A DNA stretch of 14,704 nucleotides from Chrysochromulina parva (GCA_002887195.1 PJAB01001408.1:1-14704); one strand, 5' to 3'. Positions 1-8,180 are shown, numbered from the stretch's first letter. Translations and numbers: made by a program. Notes: a model not told the origin generated them from the sequence alone.

Positions 1-176
1 GAGCGCGGTACACGTTGCATGTCGCGAGCATGAGAATGAAGCGGCTGTGACGTGTGCGAGGTGTTCGACCTTCACGCTTGTTTGAGTTTGGTCTGTGCGT
101 GTTGGTGTGTTGTGAATGAATGAAGAAACCGTGATGCGTCGCAGTTCGGCGCGTCGCGTCGGGAGACGCTGCCTCA
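1..176 (+). promoter_or_regulatory. 5' flank and probable 5' UTR of the gp210 gene
   Basis: No TATA box or other clear core promoter element is visible. Short upstream ATGs occur (near 30, 38, 116 and 134). The ATG at 134 opens a reading frame that overlaps the gp210 start in another frame and ends within about 130 nt, so it could act as an upstream ORF. A stop codon at 132-134 lies in the gp210 frame and no in-frame ATG follows it before 177, which supports 177 as the start unless an unseen upstream exon exists. Confidence 0.35.
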
Positions 177-3100
177 ATGGCTCTATCCTACGCGTCGGCG
201 CTCTTGGCCTCGGCTGCTGCGCTGCTCGAAATATCCGACCGTACGCTGCGCGTGCAGCCCGACATCGAATTTGAGCTTACGGCGCGCGGCGGCACCGGTT
301 GCATCGAGTGGGTCTCCGAGGACAAAAAACTTGCCAAGGTCGTCGGCCAGAAGTGCGAAGGTGACGGCGAGCTCACGAAGTGCGAGGGTGACAGCGAGCT
401 CACCTGCAAGACGTGCTGCGAGGGCGCCGCATCAGTTGCGCGCGTGCGCACGATCGCGCCGCCTCCCGGCAAGACGCAGCGTTGGTTCACCTTCATCCAC
501 GCGAACGCGCTCGACGGCAAGCACGACACCATCTTCTGCGAGGTGAACGTGGCGCCGCTGGACCAGCTGCGCGTGGTGACGACGGTGCGCCAGGAGCTGC
601 ATGCGCACGAGCTGCAGTGGCTGCAGCTCTCGGCCTACGACGCTCTGCCCACCATCTATCTTCACGGCGGCTCATCCCTGGGCAACGTCTTCTCGCCCCC
701 GGCACTCGAGGCGCTCGACGTGCAGTGGCACTTCCACCCCGAGCGCCTTCTGCAGCCGGTGCCGCCGAATGAGACGCGGCAACAGCTGGACAGCGCGCTC
801 GCCAAAGCCGGTGACAACTGGCAGCGCTACCACCGCCTCGCGGTCGTCGCGGGGAGCAACACCGAGGCACACCCGCTCGAGGTGCGCGTGAGTGCGTCGG
901 TGGCGCTGTCGGGTGGCGGACGACTCCACACGTCGGAGACGCTGACGATCCAACCGAGTGACTTGCGGCTGGTGCCGCTGGGGCGCGTGGCACTCGCGCC
1001 CACGATGCAAGTGCAGTTCAAGCTCCTCACGTGTGACCGCGCTGGCACATGCCAGAAGAAGCCGCACGACAGCGTGGGGCGGGCACCCGATTGGAGCGTG
1101 TTGCCGACGAAGACCGCGAATGTGCGCATGGCCTCTTGATGACCACTGATGGCCTCTTGATTGCCTCTTGATTGCCTATTGATTGCCTATTGATTGTGAA
1201 TGTGCGCACGCCGAGGCTCACGACGGCGCCTCGCCCCCTCCGCGACGCCTTCGCCATCCCGCCCCCTTTCCAATCCCCCGTAACCGCCTCCCCGTAACCA
1301 CCTCCCCGTAACCGCCTCCCCGTAACCACCTCCCCGTAACCGCTTTCCCCTAACCGCCGCCACCTAACCGCCACTCGTAACCGCCTCTCGTGAGCGCAGG
1401 TGACGGCGCAAGGGCTCGTGACGGCGCTCGAGTCGGGGAATGCGAGTGTGCGCCTGTACCAGCCGCTCTTCAACGGCAGCATTCCCCTGCTCGTCTCGCC
1501 ACCCGCCGCCGTCGTGCTGGCGCTGCTCGAAGCCTCCTCTTCCAAATTAGGCGCGGACCCGAACATCCTAATTAGGATCCGCGACGCCTCTTCCAAATTA
1601 GGCGAGGGGCTGAGCGCGCTCGAGACAGCGCCTGCGCACAGAGTGGCGCCCGACGGCTCGTACCTTCTGCTGCATCGGCCAGGCGCGCCGCGGCTGCTGC
1701 TGCGCACGCACCTGATGAGCCGCGCGCGCGTGGGGGCCGAAGTGGAGGGGGGAGCCCAACACGACGCGCCCGCGGGGGGGCACTTGCTGGGCGGCGGCGG
1801 CGGCGGCGGCACGGCGAACCATTCGGTGCCGTTGCTGCTGCCTAGCGACGGCACTAAGACGCCCATCGGGAAGCTCAAGCACCATCTGCCTCAGCTCAAC
1901 GCTCGTGACGTGGCGGCCGACGGCGCTGGCGCTTCGTCAGCTTCGTCAGCTTCGTCAGCCGTGGTGGAGCTGCGGGAGGTGGAAGCATACCGGTGCGGGA
2001 GTGAGTGTACCCTAGAGCGATGTGAACAGGATGGGACGTGCAGGGGCGGTCGCGCGCCGCACCCGGTCTGCCTGTGCCACGAGCTGCGCACGCTGGCGCC
2101 GGGCTCTGTGGACCTGCGCGGGAAAATCGAGGCGTCGCCGTCGGACGCCCAGCACGACGCGGTGGGCGAGGCGTCGCAATGGGGGGCACTCGAATCAGTG
2201 CTCAGGCTGCGTGTGTTAGAGCCTCTCGAGCTGAAGCCGGCCGCTGCACGCGTGCCGTGGGCGTGTGAGGCGTCCTCGAGTGCCCGCACGCCCGCCCTCG
2301 CCCTGCCGCAGCTCAGCGGTGGCTCGGGGGTGGCCGCGTGGGCGGTGAGTCCCGGCGACGCGGCGACGCTCGCCACGGCGCCCTTGGGAGCCACCCCGCT
2401 GCTCGTGGTACGACCTGCGCTGCTCACGCTGACGGCGGCCGAGCCGGAGGCAAGGTACGCGTCGTCGTCGAACGCGTCGTACATCTCCACCAGTGCTACT
2501 GTCGACGTGGTGCGCGTGGCGTGGCTCGAAATTCATGTGCCCTCCGAAGACGTCGTTCTGGACGCGGACTTCAATGTGACGGTCGCGCTGCTCGGTGTGA
2601 ACGGTCAACCTCTCACCCTCGACACGTGCGGCGCGCTGCGCTTGAGCTACGAGCTCCTCCACCGAGCAGCCGACTCCGCCTCCGCCTCCGCCTCTGCCTC
2701 CGCCGCCTCTGCCTCCTCTGCCGCTGCCTCCGAGCAGCTCGTACCGGTAACGGCCGTTGGCTCGGCGGGGACGGCGGCAGCGGGGGAGGTGGCCGTTGCT
2801 GCCATGGGCGACCTGCAGTGCCTGCCGCAGTGCCCCAACGGCACCGTCGTGGGCGCCGTTGTGGGCGCCTCGTGCGTGACGCTCCGGCTGCGCGCGGTTG
2901 GCGTCGGGCGCGTCGCCTTGCGTGTGAGGGTCGCGTCTGGATGCGCCGCCGACGCCGCCGACCCCTCCCTCGTCGCCAGCGCGGAGCGCGTACTTAACGT
3001 CTTCGCCCCGCCCCCCGTGCATCAAGTCCAGCTGTGCGTGAGCGACGACGACGCGCCGTTCTCGTACGTGCCGCTCCTCCCCTTGCCACCCACCGTGCGT

Positions 3101-5926
3101 GCCGCCGCGCTCGCGCACAACCCCGTCTTCGAGCCAGCGGCCGGCCAGGCCGACAATCTCGTCGTCGGCGAGATTGTCAACCTCGTGAGCTGGGGGCTTC
3201 ATTTTGAGGTGCGCTGCCGCCGGCGTCACGCGCAAGTGGCCAAGCTGCTGCCCAGCATGCAAGTGCTCACAACGGCGCCATTTCCCTCGTCCTCAGGTGC
3301 GCTGCCGCCGGCGTCACGTGCAAATGGCCAAGCTGCTGCTCAACTATTCCGTCGGACTGCCTCCCCTTGAAGTGGGACTTCACGTCACCTGCGGCGACGT
3401 GCTTCGCGTCGATGCCGAGGGCGGCAGCCTCGCCATACAGGTGGGCGAGACGGCAGCGCATCCGCTCGTTGGGGCGTGGCGGGGCGCCCATGTCAGCGCG
3501 ACGCCCACCGCCGAGGACGCCGACGCCCAGATTGCGATTGAGATTGCGGAGGCGGCGGCGGACGCGGCGGCGGACGCGGCGGCGGACGGCCTCGCCCCCC
3601 TGCAGCCAAATCGAACGCTCTCCCTCCGAGGCGTGCGTTCCGGCCTCGTGCGCCTCGCCCTACGCGTAGAGCCGCCAGGCGACGCGAGACGCCTCGACGA
3701 CGTGTCGTCAGTTTCGTCAGTTTCGTCAGCCGTTTCGTCAGGTTCGTCAGTTTCATCAACCGCCGGTGGGGTCGCCTCGGGGTCCACGCGCCGTGGCGAG
3801 CGCCCCCGCAGCCCGCTGGCGACGTGCGCAAGCACGGCCTCGGTGCGGGTACGCGTGGGCAGTCTGGCGCTGGTGTGCCCGTCGACGAGCGTGCTCGTGG
3901 GCGCGTCGGTCGTGTGTTACGCGCTGCATGCCGCCTCGGGTGTCGCGCAGCCACCGGACGCCGCCCTTCTCGCCACCGCTACGTTTGAATGGTCGCTCGT
4001 CGACGGCGCCCACGACGGCGCGGCGTCGTCGGCCGTGCTTCGTGTGGAGCCCATGGCGGCCTCTGCCTTCGCCGTGCGCCTCGTCGCGCTCAGCGAGGGT
4101 ACGGTCACGCTGCGTGTGCACATGCGGAGGCCGGCTAGTGGCGACGAGGCGAGGCACGAGGCGAGGCACGAGGCGTCCCTTCGCGTGAACGTGCTCCGAC
4201 CCCTCGTGAGCCTACTCAGCCCGTCGATCGCAAGCGCAGCGCTCGGTACGGCGCCACTCCTCGTGCCGCCCGGTACGGCGCTTCCCCTCGCAGCCGCCAG
4301 CGCCGCGCTCGGTACGGCGCGCGCGCTCTCGTTCTCCCTGTGCGCCGGCGGCGCCGACGAGGGCGCTCGGGACGGCGCCGATGAGGAGGCTCGGGACGGC
4401 GCCGCGCACGTCGAGGGCTCCACCCTGCACAGCGGCGATCGCCTCGGTCCGCTGTGCGTGCTCGCGACGACGCACGCCGTCGTGGGCTATCCCGAGGAGG
4501 CGCCCGTCGTGCAGTCGCTACGTCTCCATTTGGAAGTCGTCGCCGTTGCCCAGCTTGGCTGGGCGTATGCCATCAGCGACGGCACCGACGGCACCGACCT
4601 CGGCGGCGGCGGCGGCGGCGGCGGCCTGGCCGCAGGCGCAATTGCATTCGATGGCATGCTCCACGCGCACTTGCCAACGGTCCTCTGCGCTCGAGCGTTC
4701 GATAGCCTCGGGCGCGCGCTGCTCGGTACGGCGCTCCCCTCCGGCTGGCTGAAGCTGGGGAGCTTGCATGCTGGAGCGGTACGCGTCAAGCGCATCGGAC
4801 GAAGCTGCGTGACCGTTTCACTGCATGCAAGTGCTCACCACGGCGCCCTCTCCCCACAGGTACGCGTCAAGCGCATCGGACGAAGCTGCGTGACCGTTTC
4901 ACTGCATGCAAGTGCTCACCACGGCGCCCTCTCCCCACAGGTACGCGTCAAGCGCATCGGACGAAGCTGCGTGGCCGTTTCAGCCGTTGGCGCGTGGCGG
5001 GAGCGGATGCGTGGCGAGGACGGCGGCGACGACGCTGCCCGCGCGGCGAACCACACCGACTTGACGAACCACACCGACTTGACGAACCACACCGACTTCG
5101 CGGCGGCCGAGGAGGCGGAGGAGGCGGAGGAGGACGTGGCGTCTCTCCCTCCACTGGCCATTTTGGATGCAGTCGCTGCATTGCCCAATGCATCCAGTAG
5201 CCTCGCCGCGCACGCGTTCATTCCTCTGTCCCTCGCGCACCCCTTGGGCGCTGCTGGTGGCTGGGAGGTCATCCGCAGCGCCTCCGCCTCCTTCGCTGCC
5301 GCCTCGTACACCGGCGCCGAGGCCGCCGCCGTTCCCGCTAGGGGAGCCAACGCCACCAACGGCCATGCCGCTGCCGCTAACGCCGAGGCCGGTGCTCGAG
5401 ACGGCGCGATGGCGCTCGAGACGGCGCCAAGCGACGTCACGACCCTCGGCGACCGATTCGACTGGCGGTCGGTCGGCACAGCGGCCCGCGCGGCCATGGC
5501 GCACGTGCTGCCCGAGACGGCGCTCCCATTCCTCGAGCTCGAGCTGCCTACTCTGCCGCTGCCGTCGGTGGATGCGAGCATCCTCGCGCTCTCGGCCGTG
5601 CTCGGTCTCGTCCTGATCGGCATGTACCAGCTCTCCTTCTCGGCGCGGCCGAAGCCGAAGCCCGTCAATGTGCGTGATGACCTCTGATGACCTCTGATGA
5701 CCTCTGATGACCTCTGATGACCTCTGATGGCCACTGATGACCGATGATGACCGATGATGACCGATGATGACCGATGATGACCGATGATGACCGATGATGA
5801 CCGATGATGACCGATGATGACCAATCTTGATTCCCCCCTCCTCAGGTGCGCGAGCTGGGGAAAGAGCTGCGTGGGCCTCAGTCGCCCAAGCACGTCTTCT
5901 CGCCCAACCCCAAGCCGCCGGGCTGA
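177..5926 (+). CDS. NUP210: Nuclear pore membrane glycoprotein gp210 (NUP210-like), spliced
   Basis: This is a single-pass membrane nucleoporin of the nuclear pore membrane ring, with a very large lumenal part built of Ig-like repeats. Proposed exons are 177-1121, 1400-3208, 3297-4778, 4941-5669 and 5846-5926, about 1681 residues; the family is usually near 1900. The assignment rests on remembered family patterns: an N-terminal Ig-like segment with a GC-x-x-W motif (GCIEW), an LRVVTT-type second domain, and a WSVL...GLVTAL pattern that reads smoothly only when intron 1 (1122-1399) is removed. A hydrophobic N-terminus (MALSYASALLASAAALL) fits a signal peptide. One membrane helix (about ILALSAVLGLVLIGMYQL, 5579-5632) is followed by a short basic, proline-rich tail, the family topology. 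N-x-S/T sites are frequent. All introns are phase 0. The NUP210 call is strong; the intron at 4779-4940 is less certain because it is also in frame. Confidence 0.88.
351..404 (+). repeat. 27-bp in-frame tandem duplication in gp210 exon 1
   Basis: Two 27-bp units (351-377 and 378-404) differ at a few bases and encode KCEGDGELT and KCEGDSELT. Together with the following CKTCC they make a small cysteine cluster in the first lumenal Ig-like domain. The copies carry GAGCTCAC, part of the motif seen in the introns here. The duplication is recent enough for the copies to be nearly identical. Confidence 0.85.
1152..1195 (+). repeat. 11-bp tandem repeat in gp210 intron 1
   Basis: Four units of GCCTCTTGATT / GCCTATTGATT, with a degenerate copy just upstream (1131-1151, including CCACTGATGG). 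The TTGAT core resembles a branch-point consensus. Related TCTGATGA and CCACTGATG sequences occur in the last gp210 intron and in the intron at 13127. Confidence 0.9.
1277..1388 (+). repeat. 14-bp tandem repeat ahead of the gp210 intron 1 acceptor
   Basis: About eight units of CCCGTAACCGCCTC with alternating G/A variants; the later units degenerate to CCCCTAACC and CACCTAACC. Every unit carries GTAAC or CTAAC, and CTAAC is the classical branch-point consensus. The array ends 11 nt before the acceptor AG, so it probably supplies both branch points and the pyrimidine-rich tract. Confidence 0.9.
1536..1604 (+). repeat. 51-bp spaced direct repeat with a central palindrome in gp210 exon 2
   Basis: The 18-mer CCTCTTCCAAATTAGGCG occurs at 1536-1553 and 1587-1604. 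Between them lies a perfect 14-bp palindrome, ATCCTAATTAGGAT (1565-1578), inside a longer imperfect inverted repeat (CGCGGA...TCCGCG). It is an AT-rich island in a very GC-rich exon, is a multiple of three (17 codons) and encodes two SSKLG copies. It looks like an inserted or duplicated segment kept in frame. Confidence 0.8.
3209..3296 (+). other. Intron 2 of the gp210 gene (GT-AG, phase 0, 88 nt)
   Basis: The donor is GAG|GTGCGC and the acceptor CCTCAG|GTGCGC. Its length is not a multiple of three, and read-through goes out of frame and hits a stop near 3368, so it must be removed to join ...SWGLHFE to VRCRRRHVQM. The first 44 nt of the intron are a near copy of the first 44 nt of the next exon (3297 onward). 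The second half carries GCATGCAAGTGCTCACAACG, then a pyrimidine-rich end. Confidence 0.85.
3709..3760 (+). repeat. TTCGTCAG 9-bp-period repeat in gp210 exon 3
   Basis: Degenerate copies of a 9-bp unit (GTTTCGTCA) encode a VSS/SSV serine-rich linker. A matching array (TTCGTCAGC x3) encodes SSASSASSA at about 1936-1961. These look like slippage-expanded linkers between Ig-like domains. Confidence 0.75.
4779..4940 (+). other. Probable gp210 intron made of two 81-bp repeat units
   Basis: GTACGCGTCAAGCGCATCGG starts at 4779, 4860 and 4941. The first two copies run 81 bp each, continuing for 42 nt like the exon and then switching to CTGCATGCAAGTGCTCACCA and a pyrimidine-rich stretch ending CCCCACAG. 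The third copy (4941) continues instead as normal coding sequence (VRVKRIGRSCVAVSAVG). The 39-nt tail matches the 3' part of intron 2 and the unit of the 13127 intron, which argues for an intron of 162 nt (or 81 nt by alternative choice). Both lengths are multiples of three with no stop, so retention would add 27 or 54 residues. Confidence 0.7.
4779..4982 (+). repeat. 81-bp tandem repeat (2.5 copies) across an exon-intron boundary
   Basis: The period is exactly 81 bp at 4779, 4860 and 4941. The first two units look identical; the third matches for about 42 nt with a change (GTGGCC instead of GTGACC) before it diverges. Each unit boundary reads CCCCACAG|GTACGC, i.e. AG followed directly by a GT donor-like start. 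Confidence 0.95.
5049..5098 (+). repeat. 18-bp tandem repeat encoding NHTDLT in gp210
   Basis: Two full and one partial 18-bp units (5049-5066, 5067-5084, 5085-5098) encode NHTDLT NHTDLT NHTDF. Each gives one N-x-T glycosylation sequon, so three evenly spaced potential N-glycosylation sites sit in the part predicted to lie in the nuclear envelope lumen. An acidic EEAEEAEED stretch follows. Confidence 0.85.
5670..5845 (+). other. Last intron of the gp210 gene (GT-AG, phase 0, 176 nt)
   Basis: The donor is AAT|GTGCGT and the acceptor CCCCCCTCCTCAG|GTGCGC. Splicing joins ...KPKPVN to VRELGKELRG and a 26-residue C-terminal exon ending at 5926; read-through stops at 5685-5687. Nearly the whole intron is a 10-bp tandem array, leaving a clear polypyrimidine tract only at the end. 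The donor GTGCGTGATG and the start of the following exon GTGCGCGAGC are similar, echoing the direct duplications at introns 2 and 3. Confidence 0.85.
5681..5820 (+). repeat. 10-bp tandem repeat filling the last gp210 intron
   Basis: Fourteen units: five of CCTCTGATGA (the fifth ends in G), one CCACTGATGA and eight CCGATGATGA. The first type carries CTGAT, which fits a branch-point consensus. The period equals about one DNA helical turn. The sudden switch of unit type shows two separate expansion events. Confidence 0.95.
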
Positions 5927-6318
5927 AGAGGGTTCGCTCTCCTTAACTGGTCCTGTGAACTGGTCCTGTGAACTGGTCCTGTGAACTGGTCCTGTGCGAC
6001 CTTTTGGCGCTCTTGTCTCAATAGACACCTCTCGCGCAGCCGCGGCGGAGAGCGCGTGAGCAGCGGGTGGTAAGAGGCGCGCCCCTCCCGCCCCCTGACT
6101 GTCTGGCCACATGCTTTCTTACGAATTCAACGAATTCATTTTCATGATGTTTTATTTTTGGACTGCAACGGAAAATGGGAAGATCTCGGAAACTCACGCG
6201 CAATAATTAACGAGACTTGCAATTGGAGTTTTGTCCAACGTTTTCGTGTGGGAAATTGGTGAAAGCAAGCGCTTGCGTCGCGGAGACCCCACCCGCTTGC
6301 TTTGACAACGCGGTTGGC
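5927..6318. other. Intergenic region between the gp210 gene and the small ORF
   Basis: It holds the 13-bp repeat, a GC-rich stretch, and from about 6110 an unusually AT-rich segment (6115-6215, with GAATTCAACGAATTC and TGATGTTTTATTTTTGG). The AT-rich part could hold the gp210 polyadenylation region and the promoter of the following gene. No consensus AATAAA was seen. The reading frame of the next gene is open back to a stop at 6208-6210, but its only in-frame ATG is at 6319. Confidence 0.4.
5945..5996 (+). repeat. 13-bp tandem repeat just after the gp210 stop
   Basis: Four perfect units of AACTGGTCCTGTG begin 19 nt after the stop codon at 5924-5926, so they probably lie in the 3' UTR. No function is evident. 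Confidence 0.95.
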
Positions 6319-6747
6319 ATGGAGAATCCCACCACCAGATCGAGCGCAGCGCTCGAAAGTCATCTGGATTGGTTGCGCAGCGAGCGCGCTGCCTTTGAGC
6401 AGCACCAGGCCCGTGGCGGGCTACTGCTGGCAGCGGGCGACTTTGCCGTGGGCAGCGACGCCTTCGCCGACGTGGGGGAGGAAATGCACTTCGAGCGGGG
6501 GATGAGCCTGGGAGATGAAAACCCTATTGATGACGACGTTCCTGTGTACCGTTCACTCTCTGTTGCCAGGGGTCCCGAACCGGCGGCGACGATTCCTGGG
6601 CCGCCAGCGATGAGCGCCCCTCCTGCCTCAGATGCGCATTCGTCATGGGCCGCGCAGAAGCGGCCCCCGCTGCTGCGGCGCCAGAACGCCTTCGTGAGTC
6701 GCAATCCAGACTGGATGGACGACTTGGATCAGGTATCGGGCAGTTGA
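6319..6747 (+). CDS. Hypothetical small acidic protein
   Basis: A 142-residue reading frame starting MENPTTRSSAALES. I do not recognise it. The N-terminal third (about residues 8-45) could form a helix, the middle has an acidic patch (DENPIDDD, about residues 74-81), followed by an Ala/Pro-rich linker and a C-terminal RRQNAFVSRNPDWMDDLD stretch that looks like a short conserved peptide. The frame stays open 102 nt upstream of the ATG without another ATG. Base composition and codon use fit a genuine gene and it lacks the repeat motifs of its neighbours. CAG|GTATCG at about 6732 could be a donor, so the true C-terminus may lie in an unseen exon. Confidence 0.5.
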   Translation: MENPTTRSSAALESHLDWLRSERAAFEQHQARGGLLLAAGDFAVGSDAFADVGEEMHFERGMSLGDENPIDDDVPVYRSLSVARGPEPAATIPGPPAMSAPPASDAHSSWAAQKRPPLLRRQNAFVSRNPDWMDDLDQVSGS

Positions 6748-7165
6748 CTCCCCTCAACTTCATGCGCCGCCACGGGGTGAGACTCTCGATGTGCATCATG
6801 TACAAACTCAGACGAGTCTCCCCTAGAGGTCTCCACAGACCAGACACCACAGTCATCAAGTCTAGGCTTGAGTGATCTGGAATGATATGAACATAAACAC
6901 GCACAGTATCTCTCGTGGTGCCGTGAGCTCAAGTCTCTCATTGTTATACGACTAGACATCAACGTGTCTATTGACTATTCGACAATTGAGACGCCAATTC
7001 GCGCACCGTAATTGTGAGCGACGCGCGGGACGCCTCGCGGACTGCGTCGACTTATGTTCGACCGGCAGCCGTGAGCGCGTGGCCTCGCGCGGCGCCGCTC
7101 AAGGCCGCCGGGGGGGGGCTTAGGTAGCCGTGCGGGGGATGATTCATGATACACCGGCGGCCGGC
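6748..7165. other. Tail-to-tail intergenic region with several short hairpins
   Basis: Both flanking genes end here. Visible inverted repeats are GAGACTC/GAGTCTC (6779-6785 and 6814-6820), GGTCT-CCAC-AGACC (6828-6841), CTAGA/TCTAG around the latter (6823-6827 and 6861-6865) and TAGACA-TCAACG-TGTCTA (6953-6970). They may be 3'-UTR structures. The part from about 7020 is GC-rich with a G run (about 7109-7118). No gene was found. Confidence 0.4.
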
Positions 7166-7975
7166 TCAGACGTCTAGCGTCGAGTAGTCGTTTCGGAGGG
7201 CGTCCCGTTTGGCCCGCCGCAAGTCTCTCGGTCGCGGCGTCGCTCCCGTGACGGCCAGGTGCGCAAAGTGCACCGGGCAGGGTACGCCAAACTGCTCTGT
7301 CACGAGCGCTGCGGTCCAATCCGTCTCCGGGAGTCTACAAAAGGCGCGCAACCCTCCTCGAGGATCGCCCAACTCCAGCCGGCCGTTGGTCGCGTCCTCG
7401 GCGACGGCCTGCTCGGCGCGAGCGTGCTCGAGCTCGTGAGCGTTCTCGTGGGCGTTCAGCCAGCCAAGCCCTCGAGGCACCATCGCCCAGCTGCCACCTG
7501 TCAGCCGATAGCTAGCCACCACCCCTCCGGCGTCGTCCGCGGTCAGTCGCAGCCAGCAGCTGCCGCGGTAGTCGGGCAGCGGCAGTTTCCCCGCGACAAA
7601 GGGCACCGCAGCGTGCTGTGAAGCAAAGACGAGACTGACTCCGCCGTCCGCCTGACCCTCAATGACCAACTTCACCCACGAGCGCTCGTCTGCGTAAGCA
7701 TACAGCCCAGCCTGCTCGCCGGATGTGCGGGGCTGTACGGACAGCTGCGCTTCCCACTCGCGCGGCGGCGGGGTATCCATGCTGAGCAGCCGAATGATAT
7801 TTTGCGGCGGGCCAACATCTGGCCAGCCGCGCTGCACACGAGCCTCACGCGTCGTCCAGCTGCTGCCACTGGAGGCATGGCAAGTTGCCTGACGTGCGCC
7901 GCACGAGCACAGCATGCTGAGCTCGGGATTGATCACGTTGAAATCGATCGGTCTCACCCATCCGGTCGCATCCAT
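7166..7975 (-). CDS. Concanavalin-A-like (DUF1349/GH43-C-type) domain protein
   Basis: A 269-residue protein. Residues about 70-245 have the pattern of concanavalin-A-like beta-sandwich domains: WEAQLSVQPRTSGEQAGLYA followed by DERSWVKLVIEG, then a WLRL strand, a W-containing strand near residue 163 and a closing VHFAHLAV strand. This resembles DUF1349 (regulation-of-enolase-type) proteins and the C-terminal domain of GH43 beta-xylosidases; no glycosidase catalytic domain is present, so a carbohydrate- or ligand-binding role is only an inference. The N-terminal 60 residues hold several Cys (MLCSCGARQATC) and are not recognised. I chose the ATG at 7975; the frame is also open to an ATG at 8158, which would start only 22 nt from the upstream gene's stop. 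The C-terminus is basic (about 248-261). Confidence 0.65.
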   Translation of the reverse strand: MDATGWVRPIDFNVINPELSMLCSCGARQATCHASSGSSWTTREARVQRGWPDVGPPQNIIRLLSMDTPPPREWEAQLSVQPRTSGEQAGLYAYADERSWVKLVIEGQADGGVSLVFASQHAAVPFVAGKLPLPDYRGSCWLRLTADDAGGVVASYRLTGGSWAMVPRGLGWLNAHENAHELEHARAEQAVAEDATNGRLELGDPRGGLRAFCRLPETDWTAALVTEQFGVPCPVHFAHLAVTGATPRPRDLRRAKRDALRNDYSTLDV

Positions 7976-8180
7976 GGTCGCCTGAGGAGCGAGCACCGCG
8001 CATGGACCATGATTGAGGTGATCGCTTTTTTCAACTCTGGATCTATCTGTGCATGTATTGCCCTCCAAGAAGTTTGGCCTGATGGTGCACGAGGGTCTCA
8101 GGAACACAGATCGCACGGCGTGATCGCCACGCTCCTGACAGAACCCGGGCATGAACAAGCGTCTTCATAATCCGATCTCT

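Larger units (their letters stand above)
1122..1399 (+). other. Intron 1 of the gp210 gene (GT-AG, phase 0, 278 nt)
   Basis: The donor is AAT|GTGCGC and the acceptor GAGCGCAG|GTGACG. Removal joins ...KTAN to VTAQGLVTAL, restoring a typical gp210 Ig-domain pattern, while reading through hits a stop at 1137-1139. It holds an 11-bp tandem array (1152-1195), a copy of GGCTCACGACGGCGCC (1215-1230) and a 14-bp tandem array (1277-1388) ending 11 nt before the acceptor. The final acceptor has no long pyrimidine run of its own; the C/T-rich repeat array supplies it. Confidence 0.85.

Noticed and set aside
134..265. Upstream ATG frame with a signal-peptide-like start as the true gp210 N-terminus
   Set aside because: It is out of frame with gp210 and would need a frameshift; the ATG at 177 already gives a hydrophobic leader.
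177..1139. Exon 1 as a complete 320-residue protein ending in the intron
   Set aside because: The gp210 Ig-domain pattern is interrupted at 1121 and continues exactly at 1400 after removing a GT-AG intron.
1027..1878. A 283-codon minus-strand frame across intron 1
   Set aside because: It translates the 14-bp tandem repeat and the antisense of well-supported gp210 exons; no domain is visible.
2216..3262. A 348-codon minus-strand frame opposite gp210 exon 2
   Set aside because: Composition is biased to Gly, Arg and His and it crosses the intron 2 donor; the plus strand has clear gp210-type protein.
5681..5820. CRISPR-like array
   Set aside because: The units are directly adjacent 10-mers with no unique spacers, in a eukaryotic intron.
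4916..6112. A 398-codon open frame on the minus strand
   Set aside because: It is opposite gp210 coding exons and the repeat-rich last intron. Its SVIIGHHRSS-type repeats are only a translation of the 10-bp array, and it has no recognisable domain.
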